Source: Gambelia wislizenii
Taxonomy: Eukaryota > Chordata > Lepidosauria > Squamata > Crotaphytidae
Direction of reading: 5' to 3'
NCBI GenBank assembly: GCA_030847615.1
Contig: JAUMIR010000004.1
Coordinates: 273,009,501-273,073,500 of the forward strand
DNA: 64,000 bases
Shown: positions 10,790 through 22,734 of the stretch, one piece after another
Layout of the letters: every line of letters starts with the position of its first letter
Position numbering within the stretch: the stretch's first letter is position 1
Position numbers and translations under genes: made by a program
The notes under the pieces: model-generated
Told to the model about the DNA's origin: nothing
Database searches by the model: none
What the model saw: the letters and a program-made list of their open reading frames with translations, nothing else

Positions 10790-12655
10790 AATTACACTGG
10801 AAGCAGCTGGCCTACCAATACCGCTTTACCATCTGGACTTACGCTACAAGTTGCCTTGGTGGATGACATATATTGGGAACTTGACAGGAGTAGTGTGTCC
10901 CTATTGGTTTTCCTGGACCTCTTGGTGGCTTTCAATACTATCAAGCATGGTATCTTTCTGGGCCACTCCATTGGAGTGGGACTTTGATGCACTGTTTTAC
11001 AGTGGCTTCAGTCTTTCCTGGAAGGGTGCCCACTGAGGTTGGTGCTGGGGATTCTTGTTCAGCTCCTTGACCGTTGGCCTGTGGAGTCCCTCAGGTTCTG
11101 TTTTGTCCCCCATGCTGTTTAACTAACACACACACAACAGACACACATGCACATCTTCCTTTTCTTCTTTCTTACTTTTGTCATAATTTTATGTTTCTTC
11201 TGATGCCTGTATAGTTTTTTGTTTTTTGTTTTGTTTTTTTTTTGTTTTTGCATTTGGATTTACATGTTTCTTTATTCACTTTGACAGTATAGAAAATTCA
11301 TTTTAAAAAAAAAAAAAACATAGACATGAAACCACTGGGAGAGGTTGTCCAGCTCTATTACTCCATTTCTGCTAATTCCAGGGAAGCTAGTTCCATACTT
11401 GAACTAGCACCTGACATCTGTAATGGACTGGATAAGGGCAAACTAATTGAAACTTAATCCAAACTAGATCGAGGTGCTCTTTATCAGTCAGATGGCAGAT
11501 CTGGAAACAGAGATTTTTACCTGTGCTGGATGGGGTTACACTCCCCTTGAAGAAGAAGGTTCACAGTTTGGATTACTTGGATTCAGGAGGAGGCCCAGGT
11601 TTGGGTGGTGACCAGGAGTGCATTTGCACAGTTTAATACAGTACACTGCAAGCACCAAACTTTCATATCAGTTCACTGTATGGGAACACCTGTGAAAAGA
11701 GCTCAGAAACTTCAGTTGGCTCAAAGATCTGCAGCCAGATTGGTAACTAGGACTGGCTACAGGAGCATACAAATTGCTTGCTGCAACACTTCAACTGGCT
11801 GCTATTCCATTTCTGGGCACAACTCAAAGTGCTGGATGCAGGATACCTGAAGGACTATATATGAATCTGGCTGAGCTCTAAGATCTTTGTAGGAGGCCCT
11901 TCTCTCAGTTCCACTGTTCCATGGAAGGGAGAAGACTTTCTCAGTTGCTGCTCCCAGACCTGACAACTGTGGACTTTTTCAGACATCGATTTACCGTAGA
12001 AGAAGGCTCATAACACTCATGAGGCTGCTGCATGGCAGGGGGCCCATTTCGTATGACGCCATCCCCCTGCCAAAATCAACTGTTTCAGTTCCAGGAGAGA
12101 TCGGAGGCAGCCACGCCATATTTGGCCATTTTTTATTCACGGGCAACTGCCGTGAGTAAAAAATGGCCAAATATGGTGTGGCTGCCGCCGATCTCTCGCG
12201 GCAAGGGGACGACGTCATACAAAATGGGGGCCCTGCCGCGCAGCAGCCTCGCAAGTGTTACGAACCTTCTTCCACAATAAATCGACGTCTGAAAAAGTCT
12301 TGTGTCCCTAGTGAGGGTAGGATGTCTCCCTTCTTACTCTTCTTCCTCCGACAAGTGAAAACTTTCGTATTCTAACATGTTTTTAAGAATTGACTGCAAT
12401 GGGCTTTTAATGGTGCATTGTTATTTAATTTTTAATATTCTGTCTTTTTAAGACAAAATGTACATGGTTTTAATTCTACAGATTGTCTAAGCATCTTTAA
12501 AACAAGTTCTATACATTTTTACTGATGTTATTGCATTTTTAAAATCTCTTCTGACTTTAATAATCTGTAAGCCATCTTGTGTCCTAATATTGTGGAAATG
12601 GTAGGATATAAATAAAATTATTATTGTTATTGTTGTTGTTGTTGTTGAAATACAC
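10790..12655 (+). mobile_element. Decayed L2-clade LINE split by low-complexity DNA and a foldback MITE
   Basis: Translated pieces follow the order of the better L2 at 51.4-54.3 kb. SSVSLLVFLDLLVAF appears around 10890, with PSGSVLSPMLFN near 11090-11120. The DGVTLP region lies near 11527 and KLQLAQRSAARLV near 11710. RQVKTF follows at about 12350, and the 3' end is GTAGGATATAAATAAAATTATT with an ATT/GTT microsatellite (12610-12650). A CA/T-rich stretch (about 11120-11330) interrupts the RT. The 330 bp MITE at 11971-12300 sits near the end of the coding part. No intact frame remains. Confidence 0.8.
11971..12300. mobile_element. 330 bp foldback MITE, GGACTTTTTCAGAC ends
   Basis: The left end is GGACTTTTTCAGACATCGAT and the right end is the near complement, ATCGACGTCTGAAAAAGTCT. 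The arms remain complementary almost to the centre: GAGGCTGCTGC pairs with GCAGCAGCCTC, and GGCCATTTTTTATTCACGG with its complement at about 12148-12170. TGT flanks both sides (11968-11970 and 12301-12303), a 3 bp duplication inside an L2 LINE. Frames on both strands here are products of the palindrome. Confidence 0.82.
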
Positions 12656-12869
12656 TAATGCAGGGTTGTGGTGAGACAGAAAGTGGATGTGAGTTTGGCA
12701 CTTAGGTGTTAAAATTCTTCAAACAGATCTCTTGTTGCTATTGTTAGCGGCTGGAATTCACAATTGCAGTTACAAATGTGTAACCTAGAGTAGTGCATTC
12801 ATATCTGATTTGTATTTATGATCTGTACATATGCAATAGTGTACATAATAAATAGAGATTGTAAACGTG

Positions 12870-13111
12870 CCCTAATCCTGATTTACCAAGAAGTAGTCTC
12901 TGCGAGCAACAGGGATCTGTTCTCCTGGTGGCTCAGCAGACTGATATTTGCATCCCCCTCCTGCCAGCAATCTCCAGTGCAAGGAGGAATTGTGATCCTG
13001 CTTCGGACTGTTGCACTGGAGATTGCTGGCAGCAGGGGGGTGGAAACATCAGTCTGCTGCGTCTCAATTGACAGAACAGACCCGTGTTGTTCACAGCAGT
13101 CAGGATTAGGG
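12870..13111. mobile_element. 242 bp palindromic MITE
   Basis: The ends CCCTAATCCTGA and TCAGGATTAGGG are inverted. The long inner stem has CAGCAGACTGAT pairing with ATCAGTCTGCTG, and CAGCAATCTCCAGTGCAA pairing with TTGCACTGGAGATTGCTG around a centre near 13000. No clear target duplication is visible. The four overlapping open frames mirror each other and are not genes. Confidence 0.75.
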
Positions 13112-13964
13112 AGGTTGGGCTGGGAGATATAACTAAGTAGCACATGTAGAATTCCAGCCATTGTTATTAACATTTATTTAGGAATGTTGAATATATCGCT
13201 TATCATCAGCTATGTAAAGCAGATCTGTCTCCCTGATTCAAGTGTATCAGATCTCACCTAATGATTGGACTGCAGAAAGAATATCTTCTGAGGAAACCTT
13301 AGAAGAAAAATGATCACTTATTGACCTAAAAGCAGTTTCCTTTTCTGCTGACCCTACAGCTTCCCTCACAATTAGAGATAATGGAGAATGAAAGAAACTG
13401 TGATGAGGAGGAAAGAAAGATAATCTCATGCATTATCATTCTACTTGGATAGCAGAGTCTCTAAAAATCTTACTTGAAATGCCATCTTGTAGAAAGCCAA
13501 GGAGAAAAAGTAAGAAAGCAAGCTCATCATAGCAAAATGAAGTGGAGTCATGAAAAATCCTTTACACAAATGCCTGAGTGCTGAGGAATTGACAGCCAGG
13601 TCCAGGTGAGATTAATCAAATGGATTTCAGTAGGAATACTGGGGAGTTGAACTGGCATCACAATGCCAGAGAGGACATTCAGAAGAAGTTGTTTCAATAG
13701 CGCTTCATACTTGACTGGGGCCTCAGCAGGATCACCAGTTTTCAGCCATGGTGCCCTGATATGGAATGCCTGCCCCCAAAAGTTCAACTGGTGTCTATAT
13801 TAGAATATTTTAAAAATCCAAATCTTTTAAATTCTATTGTAATAGTAATAGTAATAGTAGTTCTATTGTAATTGTTCCCCTGGCAAGTCCTGATGACATT
13901 GAAGGCAAAGCTGGGAGGAAGCTAGGTAAAACCTTCAAAACATTTAAAATTAACCCCCAGGAAA

Positions 13965-14309
13965 ACCCGTGTCATGCAGGAAAACCCAGATGAGTCTGGC
14001 CTGGGAACGCAGGGTCCATACTTGTACACCAGGCTGTATCACCAGATACCTCTGCCGCCACTGCTAGTGTCACTCGGAAGCTGGGAAGGAGGCCCCTAGC
14101 ACATGATCAAGGCCCCCTGCATGTGACCAGCCTTGATCACATGCTGAGGGCCTCCTTCACAGCTTCAGAGAATGCAATGCATGACATCGATACCAGTCAG
14201 CAGCATGCCCGTTTCATCATGGTAAAGTGGGGGGAGTGATCCACACCAGTTTACAGGGCCAGAACACACTTGCCAGAAGGCAGCATTTTCTGGCCTGTGT
14301 AGATAAGTC
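13965..14309. mobile_element. TIR element fragment, GRCTTATCTACAC family
   Basis: The right end reads GGCCTGTGTAGATAAGTC, matching the inverted ends of elements at 16.5, 23.5, 28.0, 36.3 and 41.0 kb. Inside is a near-perfect stem (about 14084-14160), with GAAGGAGGCCCCTAGCACAT facing ATGCTGAGGGCCTCCTTC; a similar stem occurs in the 23.5 kb element. I cannot place the left end. Confidence 0.5.
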
Positions 14310-14580
14310 TATATTGCTATAATAAAATGCTTGGGTATGTTTCCTATCCCAGTTGGGATTGGCCACTTAGGAACCATACCCTCCCTCCCCTCCCTCCCTC
14401 CCTCAGCCAATCACCGCCCACAAAAATTCCCTCTCCACCTCACAATCTACTCCTGCAACCCAATCTGCATCTACACCCACAGCCTCACAAGGGCCCCTCC
14501 CTCCTCTCATTCCCTCAGCCACTAAACAACCACATGTAAAACTTTAACAGCGTATGTTACAGCTAGTACAGGGTACAGCT
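14308..14580 (+). mobile_element. Possible non-autonomous Helitron-like insertion
   Basis: The left side reads TCTATATTGCTATAATAAAA, resembling the TC...TATAATAAAA start of vertebrate Helitrons. The right side ends GGGTACAGCTAG followed by T, resembling the CTAG-T 3' end. Inside is a CCCTCC-rich tract. Against this, TATTGCTATAAT is repeated on both sides, which Helitrons do not normally produce, and I see no clear 3' hairpin. The two short plus frames across the C-rich tract are not genes. Confidence 0.3.
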
Positions 14581-14614
14581 AGTATTGCTATAATTGTGTA
14601 GTGTGAAAGGGCCC

Positions 14615-16475
14615 CTATGTTAAGAACTGCATCTAGTTGCAGAGAACAGGGTACACATATCTATTCATTTCACAGCAGAGGATATGATATGAACATCCCC
14701 CATTTGATAATGTTTGGCTACAGTAAAGATTCTTATCCTGCAGGAACCTGACACAAGTACAGTCAGCCCTCTGTATCCATGGATTTGGTATCCACATATT
14801 CCACCACTCAGGGGAAGGGTATAAGGTATGAGGATCGTTTACAGGTTTGAGTATCCCAGTTTTAGCTGATAGGGTTAGCCAGGTATTCAGATCTTTGGTC
14901 GTCTTGTAAATTAACATCTCTAGAATTTGGGCGGCACCTCCTTCAGTGCATACTTGACTGAGTAATGTTAGTCTTTGGGATTCCTAGTTGGGGAATTTCC
15001 CAGGTTTTAATGGCCATACTATGAGGAAGGCCACATTTGACCTAATTATTAAATATTGCCAATTAGTTATAGATATGGGGACGGGGCTGTTGGGTAGGTA
15101 GCAACTGTCCCTCTTTAGAAATCTGAATGCCTAACCATTCTTACAGTGAACAAGATACTCATCTCTGGTAAAAAGCTGTAGCTTACACTTTGTAGCTTTC
15201 AGTCAAAATGGAAGTTGCTTAGCAACCACAGCACTGGATACACCTAGCTGACCTCATTAAATGATGGGATGAGGCCTGGCAGTATTGTGCCCCAAAGTAG
15301 AAAAAAAATCAGTAAAAAGATGGCGGGGAAGGTGTTGAGCACCACATTGGCAACTGGGTGCCTGATGTCTTCTGTGTATTTATGACAAATGACCTATATG
15401 CTGCAGAGTGTGGGGCTTTCTGCAAACAAGTAATCATGGTACAGAGCTAGAAGCACTACTCACTACAATTTCAGAATGCAGGGAATAGAATATAGCATCT
15501 TCTAGAAGAATATAGCTATTGAACAGCAACAGAAGTAGGCCAAGATGTTTTAACCTTAACAACAGACATTCTTCTGAAGAAAACTCCAGATTCTGAAAAT
15601 TCTGTAATTAGGTCAACCTGAACTTTTCCAATCCACCTGATTACTCTCATCAAGCTCTGCAAATCAGAACTGGCAGGTAAGATAATATGAGTAAATACTG
15701 TATATGATAAGTTCTAGTTTACCACCTTACAAGGACTAAGTTAATAAAATAAGCGAGATCATAGTTATGTCCAAAATTACTCAGCATGTTCACAAAACAA
15801 GACATCAAAGAGGTGTAAACTAACAACTTTATGGTACGTTGGAGCCCTATTCTTTATATTGTAACTTCTGAATAGAGAAAAAATTAGGCCAGCATATGGT
15901 AAATATCTCCTGTACGTCTCCAGATAAACATCTCCAGAATAAGTAACTATTTTGGTTTTTATTTTTTCTTTTATTTATTTGTCTATTAAATAAATGTTTA
16001 TTCATTGCTTTTGGAATTTCATCCCTACTATATTTTCAAGTTATGAACATTTCTTTCTGAAAATAAATTTCACCCAAATGCTTTACTGGTACTCACCAGC
16101 TAGACAGGTAAACAGACTTTTCACTTTCAATATACGTATAAGATAATGTAACAAGGCTGGTTATAACATGCCCCCATAAATGATTATTCTGATATATATA
16201 TTTTACCTTCTGAAGCCATTTATCCAAATGCTTAGTGGGTGTAAAATGCTTTTACTGCAAAAAGGGATTTCACACCCACTTTGTGCATATCTAAACAATT
16301 TCATAAGATATGAAGAAATTGGTCAAAAGAGTCAAAGTAAACTCTTTCAAAAGTTTGCTTTTATCCCAATATCTTCTAATGCTTCCAGAACATTATTTTT
16401 TTTAAAAAAATAAAATAAAAGCACAAATATCTCTTATCTCTTTAAAATACACCCATGTGTGTATGTCCCTTCATT
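14615..16475. other. No gene seen (about 1.9 kb)
   Basis: AT-rich sequence without recognised repeats apart from the MITE end at 14760. The minus frame 14633-14917 and plus frame 16180-16413 show no family resemblance. Confidence 0.4.
14760..14830 (+). mobile_element. Pogo/Tigger-type MITE end fragment
   Basis: After TA the sequence reads CAGTCAGCCCTCTGTATCC then ATGGATTTGGTATCCAC, as in the ends of the TA-flanked elements at 6.4, 48.3 and 57.6 kb. A matching right end was not found. Confidence 0.45.
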
Positions 16476-17237
16476 GGACCTTGACTACACTGGGCGGGGG
16501 TTAAAATCCAGATGAAATTTGGCCTACTTTGGCCAGGAGCGATGGCACACAAAGTTCGGACTATTCTGGCCTGGATTTAAATGCCATACCTCCCAAAGCC
16601 CAAACCTGCATTTGGATTTTTATTTGGCTCCCATTCAAAGCTCTTATCCACACTTGACTCTGAATTCTGGGAAAAGCAAATCCCCAGTGGTAATCTCTCT
16701 TAAACCAGAAAAGGCAACTCATCCCACCATCACAAGGCTAGCCACCAGTTCTGGCTTCAGAGAGAGCGACTACTTCTGGGGATTCACTTTTCCAACACAG
16801 AATCAGCCCTCTGAGCTCCAGGAAAAGCAAAGCCCTGCCAGTAGTTGCTCTCCCTGAAGCCAGAATGGGCAGCTAGCCTCATGATGGCGGCCACTCATTC
16901 TGGCTTTAGAGAGAGTAACTACTGTTGGGGCTCTGCCTTTGGAATGAGAAGTGGCACCAAGGAGTGGGGGATGATGGCAGTGCTTGTCCTTCCTCTTCAT
17001 CTACAGTGCAGATGGATTGTCCACACAGCAGTTTTCTCTGGAGATTCAAGCAAACTCCAGAGAAAACTGTGAGTTTTCTAAAACCTGGATTAAGGGAGTA
17101 TTCCCCAGGTCTGGTGCCAATACGGCCATACGTGTGTGGTACTATCACACCAGATTTGGGGGAAAGGCTGCATGTCATGTGGCTTTATCAGGCCAGATTT
17201 GGGGAAATTCAGGGGGTTCACTGGTGTAGACAAGCCC
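16476..17237. mobile_element. 762 bp TIR element with alternating internal repeats
   Basis: The left end GGACCTTGACTACACTGGGC faces the right end GTGTAGACAAGCCC. The interior has four related arms in alternating orientation. GGAAAAGCAAATCCCC...CCAGA is near 16671, TCTGGCTTCAGAGAGAGCGA near 16752, GGAAAAGCAAAGCCC near 16818 and TCTGGCTTTAGAGAGAGTAA near 16899. It therefore holds two tandem hairpins about 147 bp apart. All open frames here are small and mirror one another. No transposase is present. Confidence 0.7.
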
Positions 17238-17455
17238 TTGGTCACCTGTTGACTTATGGCAGCCCCATAAATTTTGTAGGGTTTTCTTAGGCAAGGAATA
17301 CTCAGAGGTAGTTTTGCCAGTTCCTCCCTCTGAAATATTGCCTACAGTACTTGGTATTCATTGGCAGTCTCCCATACAGGTACTAACCAGGGCTGACCCT
17401 TCTTAGCTTCCAAGATCAGACAGGATCTGATGCCTTTAGGATATTTAGGCTACTA
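17238..17455 (-). mobile_element. 5S rRNA-derived SINE with Sauria tail
   Basis: On the minus strand the head follows 5S rRNA: GATCTTGGAAGCTAAG, then GGTTAGTACCTGTATGGGAG and the TACTGTAGGC region. The body continues with CAAAACTACCTCTGAGTATTCC and AAGAAAACCCTAC, ending in the tail shared with tRNA-derived Sauria SINEs. The 5S part holds the type 1 pol III internal promoter. The copy starts directly beside the TIR element that ends at 17237. Confidence 0.85.
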
Positions 17456-17733
17456 AAATAAACTCATAAATACTTATAAATAACACTAGCAACAGTTTGA
17501 CCAAAGGATAGCAAGTGTGTAAGGGATCAAGTGATCATTACATTTCCTTCTGATGCCTCACCTCTTTGTGTTACCACAGCTTTCTTTGTGATTTTTCATT
17601 GTGTGCGTGAATATGTATGCAATTGCGACATGTACCAAAATGGCACCTATTTGAACCCTTCTTATTGGGAACACTGAAAATGCTTCTTGTTTTCACTGAG
17701 AAAATAGGAAGAAGACAAGGCAGAGGATAAATA

Positions 17734-18409
17734 CCGTATATTTCTGCATACAAGACTACTTTTTAACACTTGGAAATCTCCTCAAAAGTGGGGGGATGGT
17801 CTTATACCCCCAATAGACCTTTTCCCCTGCTGTGAGAATGATTGAAGTGTAAAATGGCCTGGGCAGTTTTCCCAGCAGATCCTTCCTCCTGCTGTGAGAA
17901 TGACTGCTTTGCATTTGAAGAGTTAAATGGCCCTCTATTTAGCTCAGGAGAGTCAAAATGATGTTTCTTTTCAGGATAAGTTAGCCTAAAATTAGAATTT
18001 CTGGATTCAACTTCTCATTTTGCATCAAGTTTTGTCTATGGTGAAATTCTCTTGTCTGCCAATGTGGCTCTAAAACCATTAATGTGCTCATTCATTAATG
18101 TGCTCATTCAAAAATTTGGGATTTGATAGCTTCATATTAACCAACTTATAGTATTAATGCAACCTTACTTTCCAAAGATTGAACACCACAGAGATTTTTC
18201 AAAGTATCCCATGCTTTTTTAGCTGTTCTCAGTCCTTTAATTTCACAGACTATTCCATCATCTACAGCCACTGAGCTGGCTGGCTGGTGGGGAACAGGCT
18301 TTCCAGCCAGCTGGCTGGCTGGCTGGGGGGGGGCAAACTCTATATTTTAACTTAAAAATTGGGGGGGTCGTCTTATGCGCCCAGTCGTCTTATACGCCGG
18401 AATATACGG
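17734..18409. mobile_element. 676 bp TA-flanked TIR element (CCGTATATT ends)
   Basis: It begins CCGTATATTTCTGCATACAAGAC after TA and ends GTCTTATACGCCGGAATATACGG before TA (18410-18411). The interior has two copies of CCTGCTGTGAGAATGA and GGCTGGCTGGCTGG simple repeats. No transposase frame is seen. The ends and TA duplication suggest a Tc1/mariner-superfamily MITE, but the family is uncertain. Confidence 0.75.
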
Positions 18410-18910
18410 TATACTGAACACTGGAAATGAAAGCAAACTTTAGAACAGAATCCTGTCACAAATTATTACTTGAGGAGACACTTTTGAAATACTTTTATTA
18501 TCAGTTAAGTTTAATAGTTTGGCTTTGACCTTTAAGATTGTAAGAGGTCTGGAATACTTTAATATTATCTCCTTTCTGTTCACCTGGCTATGACTTGAGA
18601 TCTTTTGAAGCCAGTTCTGTCTCTGAATTAAACTCTGGGAGACTTCCCAATATAAGGTCTTCACAATGGCACAGTGGTTATGGAACTCCTTCCTGCAGAG
18701 GTTGATCTGCTTTGTCTCTGCTTATCTTAAAACACCTGGAAAAGAGTGCTTTATAGCGGAACATACAAATTATGTGTTTGATCAGACCAAAGGTCTAGGA
18801 AGTCTAGCCTTAATTTCTATCTGGATGCCTATGGAAAGCCCTCAGGCAGAATATGAGTGAAATAGCACTCTCCCATTCTTGTTCCCCACAACATGCTGCC
18901 TCTGATTTCT

Positions 18911-19146
18911 TCTTGTTGTTATGTATCTTCAAGTCATTTCTGACTTTTGGAGATGCTAAGGGGAAACTATTATAGGGTTTTCTTGACAAAAAATTGTTCA
19001 GAGGAGGTTTGCCATTGCCTTTCTCTGAGGCTAAGAGAGTGTGACTTGCCAAGGTCAGCCATGGGTTTCCATAGTCAAGTGGAGATTTGAACTCTGGTCT
19101 CCCAGACCCAGGGTCTAACATTCAAATAACTACACCATGCTGCCTC
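18911..19146 (-). mobile_element. Sauria-type tRNA-derived SINE
   Basis: The minus strand has a tRNA-like head (GGCAGCATGGTGTAG, then CAGAGTTCAAATCTCC), the body CCATGGCTGACCTTGGCAAG, CTCAGAGAAAGGCAATGG and a tail ending CAAC near 18911. The terminal part is diverged from the BovB-type end. Confidence 0.83.
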
Positions 19147-20696
19147 TTTTACTGGAGATAATATGTAACCATCATGATTAGTAACAAGGGATGTTTCAGA
19201 TTCTCTGTGTTTGTAATTTCCTTAGTTTCTCTTCCCACAGACTGTTACTGCTTTTGAATCTAATTAGTTATATCAGTCCTCTGTTGAGTTCTTCTGATTT
19301 GTTTTACTTTGTATTTTTAAAATTATTGCATACTTTTTAATATTATGAATAGTGCTGTGCAACCAGCTTGGCCGAAGCTTGGATACAAATCAGAATGGGA
19401 TGATTTGGGCTTATTTATGAGAGCTTTGGATGATGTTGATGATTTCTTATCCACTTCTCCCCATGGATCAAGTTGAACAGTCACACTCTGAAGCACTAGT
19501 CCAAAATGAAGAAACAGATACCAAAAAAAAAGGGGGGGGGGGAGGTAAATCCAGCCAGTGTGCCACCAACATGTTCATAAAGAAGACACCAAGGTGGTAT
19601 GAAGCAAAAGTTGGGGTGGGGAACTGGGCTTTACTCGTTGACCACTATATTGTGCAGTCTGGGTAAAAATCTCACCATTACTCTTTAATCACAGTATTTA
19701 TGGGGCAGGATTGTGTGAGGCCATTGAAGTTATGTAGTCAAATATCTACTCCTGGCATCTCTTTGTTCTGTAGCAGATAATCAAAGAACTAAGGTGGTGG
19801 ATGCACAGTTGTTGATTGATTTCTGAGTTGGTCTTGCTGAGTCTTTCAATTTCCTTTCAGACTTGTTAAATAGCTTGGTCTAATCTTCTGTTTGCCTTTC
19901 TTGTTAATTTGTCTGTTTAATACATTTGGTGTGTTTAATGTGTCCCTGCCCCAGTTGCCCCGGTTGTTGCCATTATAGTTATTTCAGTGTTAGATGGAAG
20001 GCAGTCAGTCTAAGCCACCACAGAAAGGGCAGATCATTGCTTAGGACAACTCTGAAGTTGATGCAGATTCCAGGACTGCTTTATAGGGGAACGATGAGCA
20101 ACACATTTACCAAATGACCTTAGGGCATCCCAGTGTGCTCTAACCAGCAGCTGACACCTTAAAAGGCACAACTAAGCAGTGTTGCTCAGGTCAGACAGAA
20201 AAGTCCCAGCACCAAGGTGGCTGGGGAAAGATGCATAGGGCAGAATGAAAGGGTAATAGCAACAGAAGGTCTCAGTCTCTCCTTGTCTCAAAGATGCTTT
20301 GGTAGGCAAATGATAGAGTGGAAGTGTATGGGACCATGAAATAAAAATTTCCAACACCAACCCTGATCACCAAATACCTTAAGAAGGAGAGGGTAGGGGG
20401 ATTTTATCAGTCTGACTGGTGGTAATAAATATGCTATTGTCACCCCTCTACTTCTTTATGTTGCAAAACTGAATTTCACCAGTTGGTTTGCTGGTAGGAA
20501 AAAAGGGGGGAAGTATCCCCTCTTTAAGAATATCATCATTGCATTATCAATACCATTATCATTACTATATAATTTAGTTAAATTTTTAGAGACTTAACTG
20601 ACGATTGTTATAGAAGAATAGAACAAAAGCAGGATGACTTGAACTGCCAAGACTGTGTATCACTAACAGCTTTTTTAAATTATGCAAAGGGATATT
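19147..20696. other. No gene seen (about 1.5 kb)
   Basis: It contains an A/G homopolymer junction at 19528-19545. Short frames (61-84 codons) on both strands lack recognisable motifs. Confidence 0.4.
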
Positions 20697-21760
20697 TTAG
20701 CTCATTTGAGCGAAGTTTGTAGCATAAGCTTTTGTAGACTGAGTCTACTTCATCAGATGCATGGAGTGAAGTGGCTATGGACTTATATTTATGCCCAGGA
20801 ATGAGCAGGTGTGTACTGTATGTGAATAGTAATAGTATTCTGTGGGTATGGTGATGAGGTGGAAAGTTAAGGTTAACTATGGGGGGGGCAAAGTTGGGGG
20901 GAAACTTGGGAAGAAAGATATTGCCTAAAACCAAGGTGAATAAACATATGAATGATGAAGGGAGTTCTTAGCAAATAGCATGATGCTTGCTGGGAACTAG
21001 AAAGAAGTTGCAATAAAATGGGCAAAAGAGCCCTCATGAGACTGGGGTGTTAACTAATGTCAGAATATGTGTGGTGTGCCAGGAAAACATTGTCTTTGTC
21101 CAAGCCACTATCGATGGACTAGAGTTTGTGGATTTATTCCAGTTCTGCTTCTTTTTCCAATCTACGTTTGAAATGTTGTTGTTGCTGCTGCTTTTCTTGT
21201 TGTTGTTCAAAGACTGCTGTTCTGAGGTCTGAGATGGAATTCTAGGAAGATTGAACTATTCTGCTACTGATTTTTGTGTATTCCCATTTCTAATGTCTGA
21301 TTTATGTCCCTCTGGTGCAGAGACTGGCCTGTTTGTCCAATGTAGAGTGTTGAAGGACATTGTGGACAGAGGATGGCATATCTCACATTAGAGGATGAGC
21401 AAATGAAAGTACCTCTAATATTGTAGGTGATGTGATTAGGCCCTATGATGACATTTCCTGAGTAGATGTGTGAGCAGAATTGACACCTGAGTTTGTGGCA
21501 GGATCTTGTACCTGTCTGCCCATCTATGTAATGTGTCTTCCTGTAGGTAAGTAATTGTTTGAGATTGGGAGGCTGTCTGTAGGCAAGTAAGCCCTTTCAA
21601 GGGCAACATTATTGTCCAGAATAAGTTGTAGTTCATTGAAGGTTTGACAATCTGGATTCCTGAATCTCTGTTCAGGTTTGGGGTCTAGATCAAAACAGGT
21701 TGCCTCTAGATCAATGCAATCCATATCCCGCCCAGATCCAAATAGTTAAATTGGGCTCTG
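20697..21760 (-). mobile_element. Penelope-like element, 5'-truncated and broken
   Basis: On the minus strand the coding remnant is followed by about 550 bases of non-coding sequence ending in the CATCAGATGC...TAGCATAAGC-type tail at about 20700-20765. The tail is also found alone at 3.1 kb. The coding part sits at about 21280-21640 and resembles the GIY-YIG endonuclease end of Penelope-like reverse transcriptases. The reverse transcriptase core is not visible. Confidence 0.65.
21280..21640 (-). pseudogene. Penelope-type GIY-YIG endonuclease remnant
   Basis: The minus strand reads HRWADRYKILPQTQVSILLT in one frame (within 21436-21636). After a frameshift it continues NHITYNIRGTF then CPQCPSTLYIGQTGQSLHQR near 21310-21430. 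CPQC, LYIGQTG and a nearby Arg fit the C-terminal GIY-YIG domain of Penelope-like elements, which nicks DNA for integration. At least one frameshift breaks it. The call rests on motif spacing recognised by eye. Confidence 0.6.
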
Positions 21761-22445
21761 GACCAAATTGGAGGACCAGTGTATAGCCTCAATTATGATT
21801 TTCCAAATTATGCTAGCCACTGTAGTGGTAAATTTTCTTTGATGAAAAGCAAGGTAGAAAATTTTAAGAAATAAATAGTAACCTACACCATTTAACAGAT
21901 GTCACCAATATAACAAAGGCATTTTTTCTCAGTTCCTCCATAACAAAAGAAAAGTAGTCTAATTGTTTCTCTAGAATTATACTTGTACAGTACAGATCCA
22001 AATGATATAGTGTAAGAGCTGGGAAAGAGGCTTTTTTTAATCTTCCCCAAAACAAATAAATACCAGCTGAACCAATTTCCTGTATATCTAGAGATAAAGA
22101 ACTTTCCCTCAGATAGAAGCATAAATGTTTAGTTATTACAAAAGCTTTAGTTTGGTGTGTGTTGTTATAAGCATGGTTATTTATAACTGAAAATGTATCC
22201 AACAAAAATTGATAGATTACTGAGGATAAGACTGATACAGTGAAGACATGGGAAATAATGAAACAGAACACAATTAGAGGCTTCTATGTTTCAGAAGTGT
22301 GCCTGGCATTCAAATTTCCTATGAAATACTGTTCAGTTGTGGCTGTTATAGGGCCTATCCTTGCCCATAATAACATTTTAATCTTACTGATTTCAGCCAG
22401 GAAAGAATCATATTCATTGTATTGTAGCCTGCCAAAACAGATTTG

Positions 22446-22650
22446 AGCCATTGTTGTATAACGGACAGAAACCTGGACTTGGACTGCAGAGATCTGGATT
22501 CAATTCCCTGACAAGCCACAAAGCTCACTGGGTTCCCTTAGGCAAGTGATGCTTTCTCAGCCTAATCTACCTCACAGAGTTGTTGAAAGGATAAAAGAAT
22601 AACCCCATGCTTGTTGCCCTGAGCAACTCACAGAAAAGTAGGGAAAGAAA
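22446..22650 (+). mobile_element. tRNA-derived SINE of a second type
   Basis: The head GTATAACGGACAGAAACCTGG and GGATTCAATTCCC is tRNA-like. The body CACTGGGTTCCCTTAGGCAAG resembles the Sauria body, but the tail is different (TACCTCACAGAGTTGTTGAAAGGATAAAA). It lacks the BovB-like end. I cannot name the family. Confidence 0.6.
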
Positions 22651-22734
22651 TGAGATAAACACATTTGTAAATATGAGGAAATCTTTGCTTCCCACAGGAA
22701 TGCTAAGACAGGAGGTTTATACTGTCATATAGTT

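Noticed and set aside
14327..14540. Two 64-70 codon frames in different phases
   Set aside because: They come from a CCCTCC-rich tract that lacks stop codons by composition.
17238..17455. Possible 5S rRNA gene
   Set aside because: It has a diverged 5S head fused to a SINE tail, with similar copies elsewhere; a true 5S gene would end in a T-run after the 3' stem.
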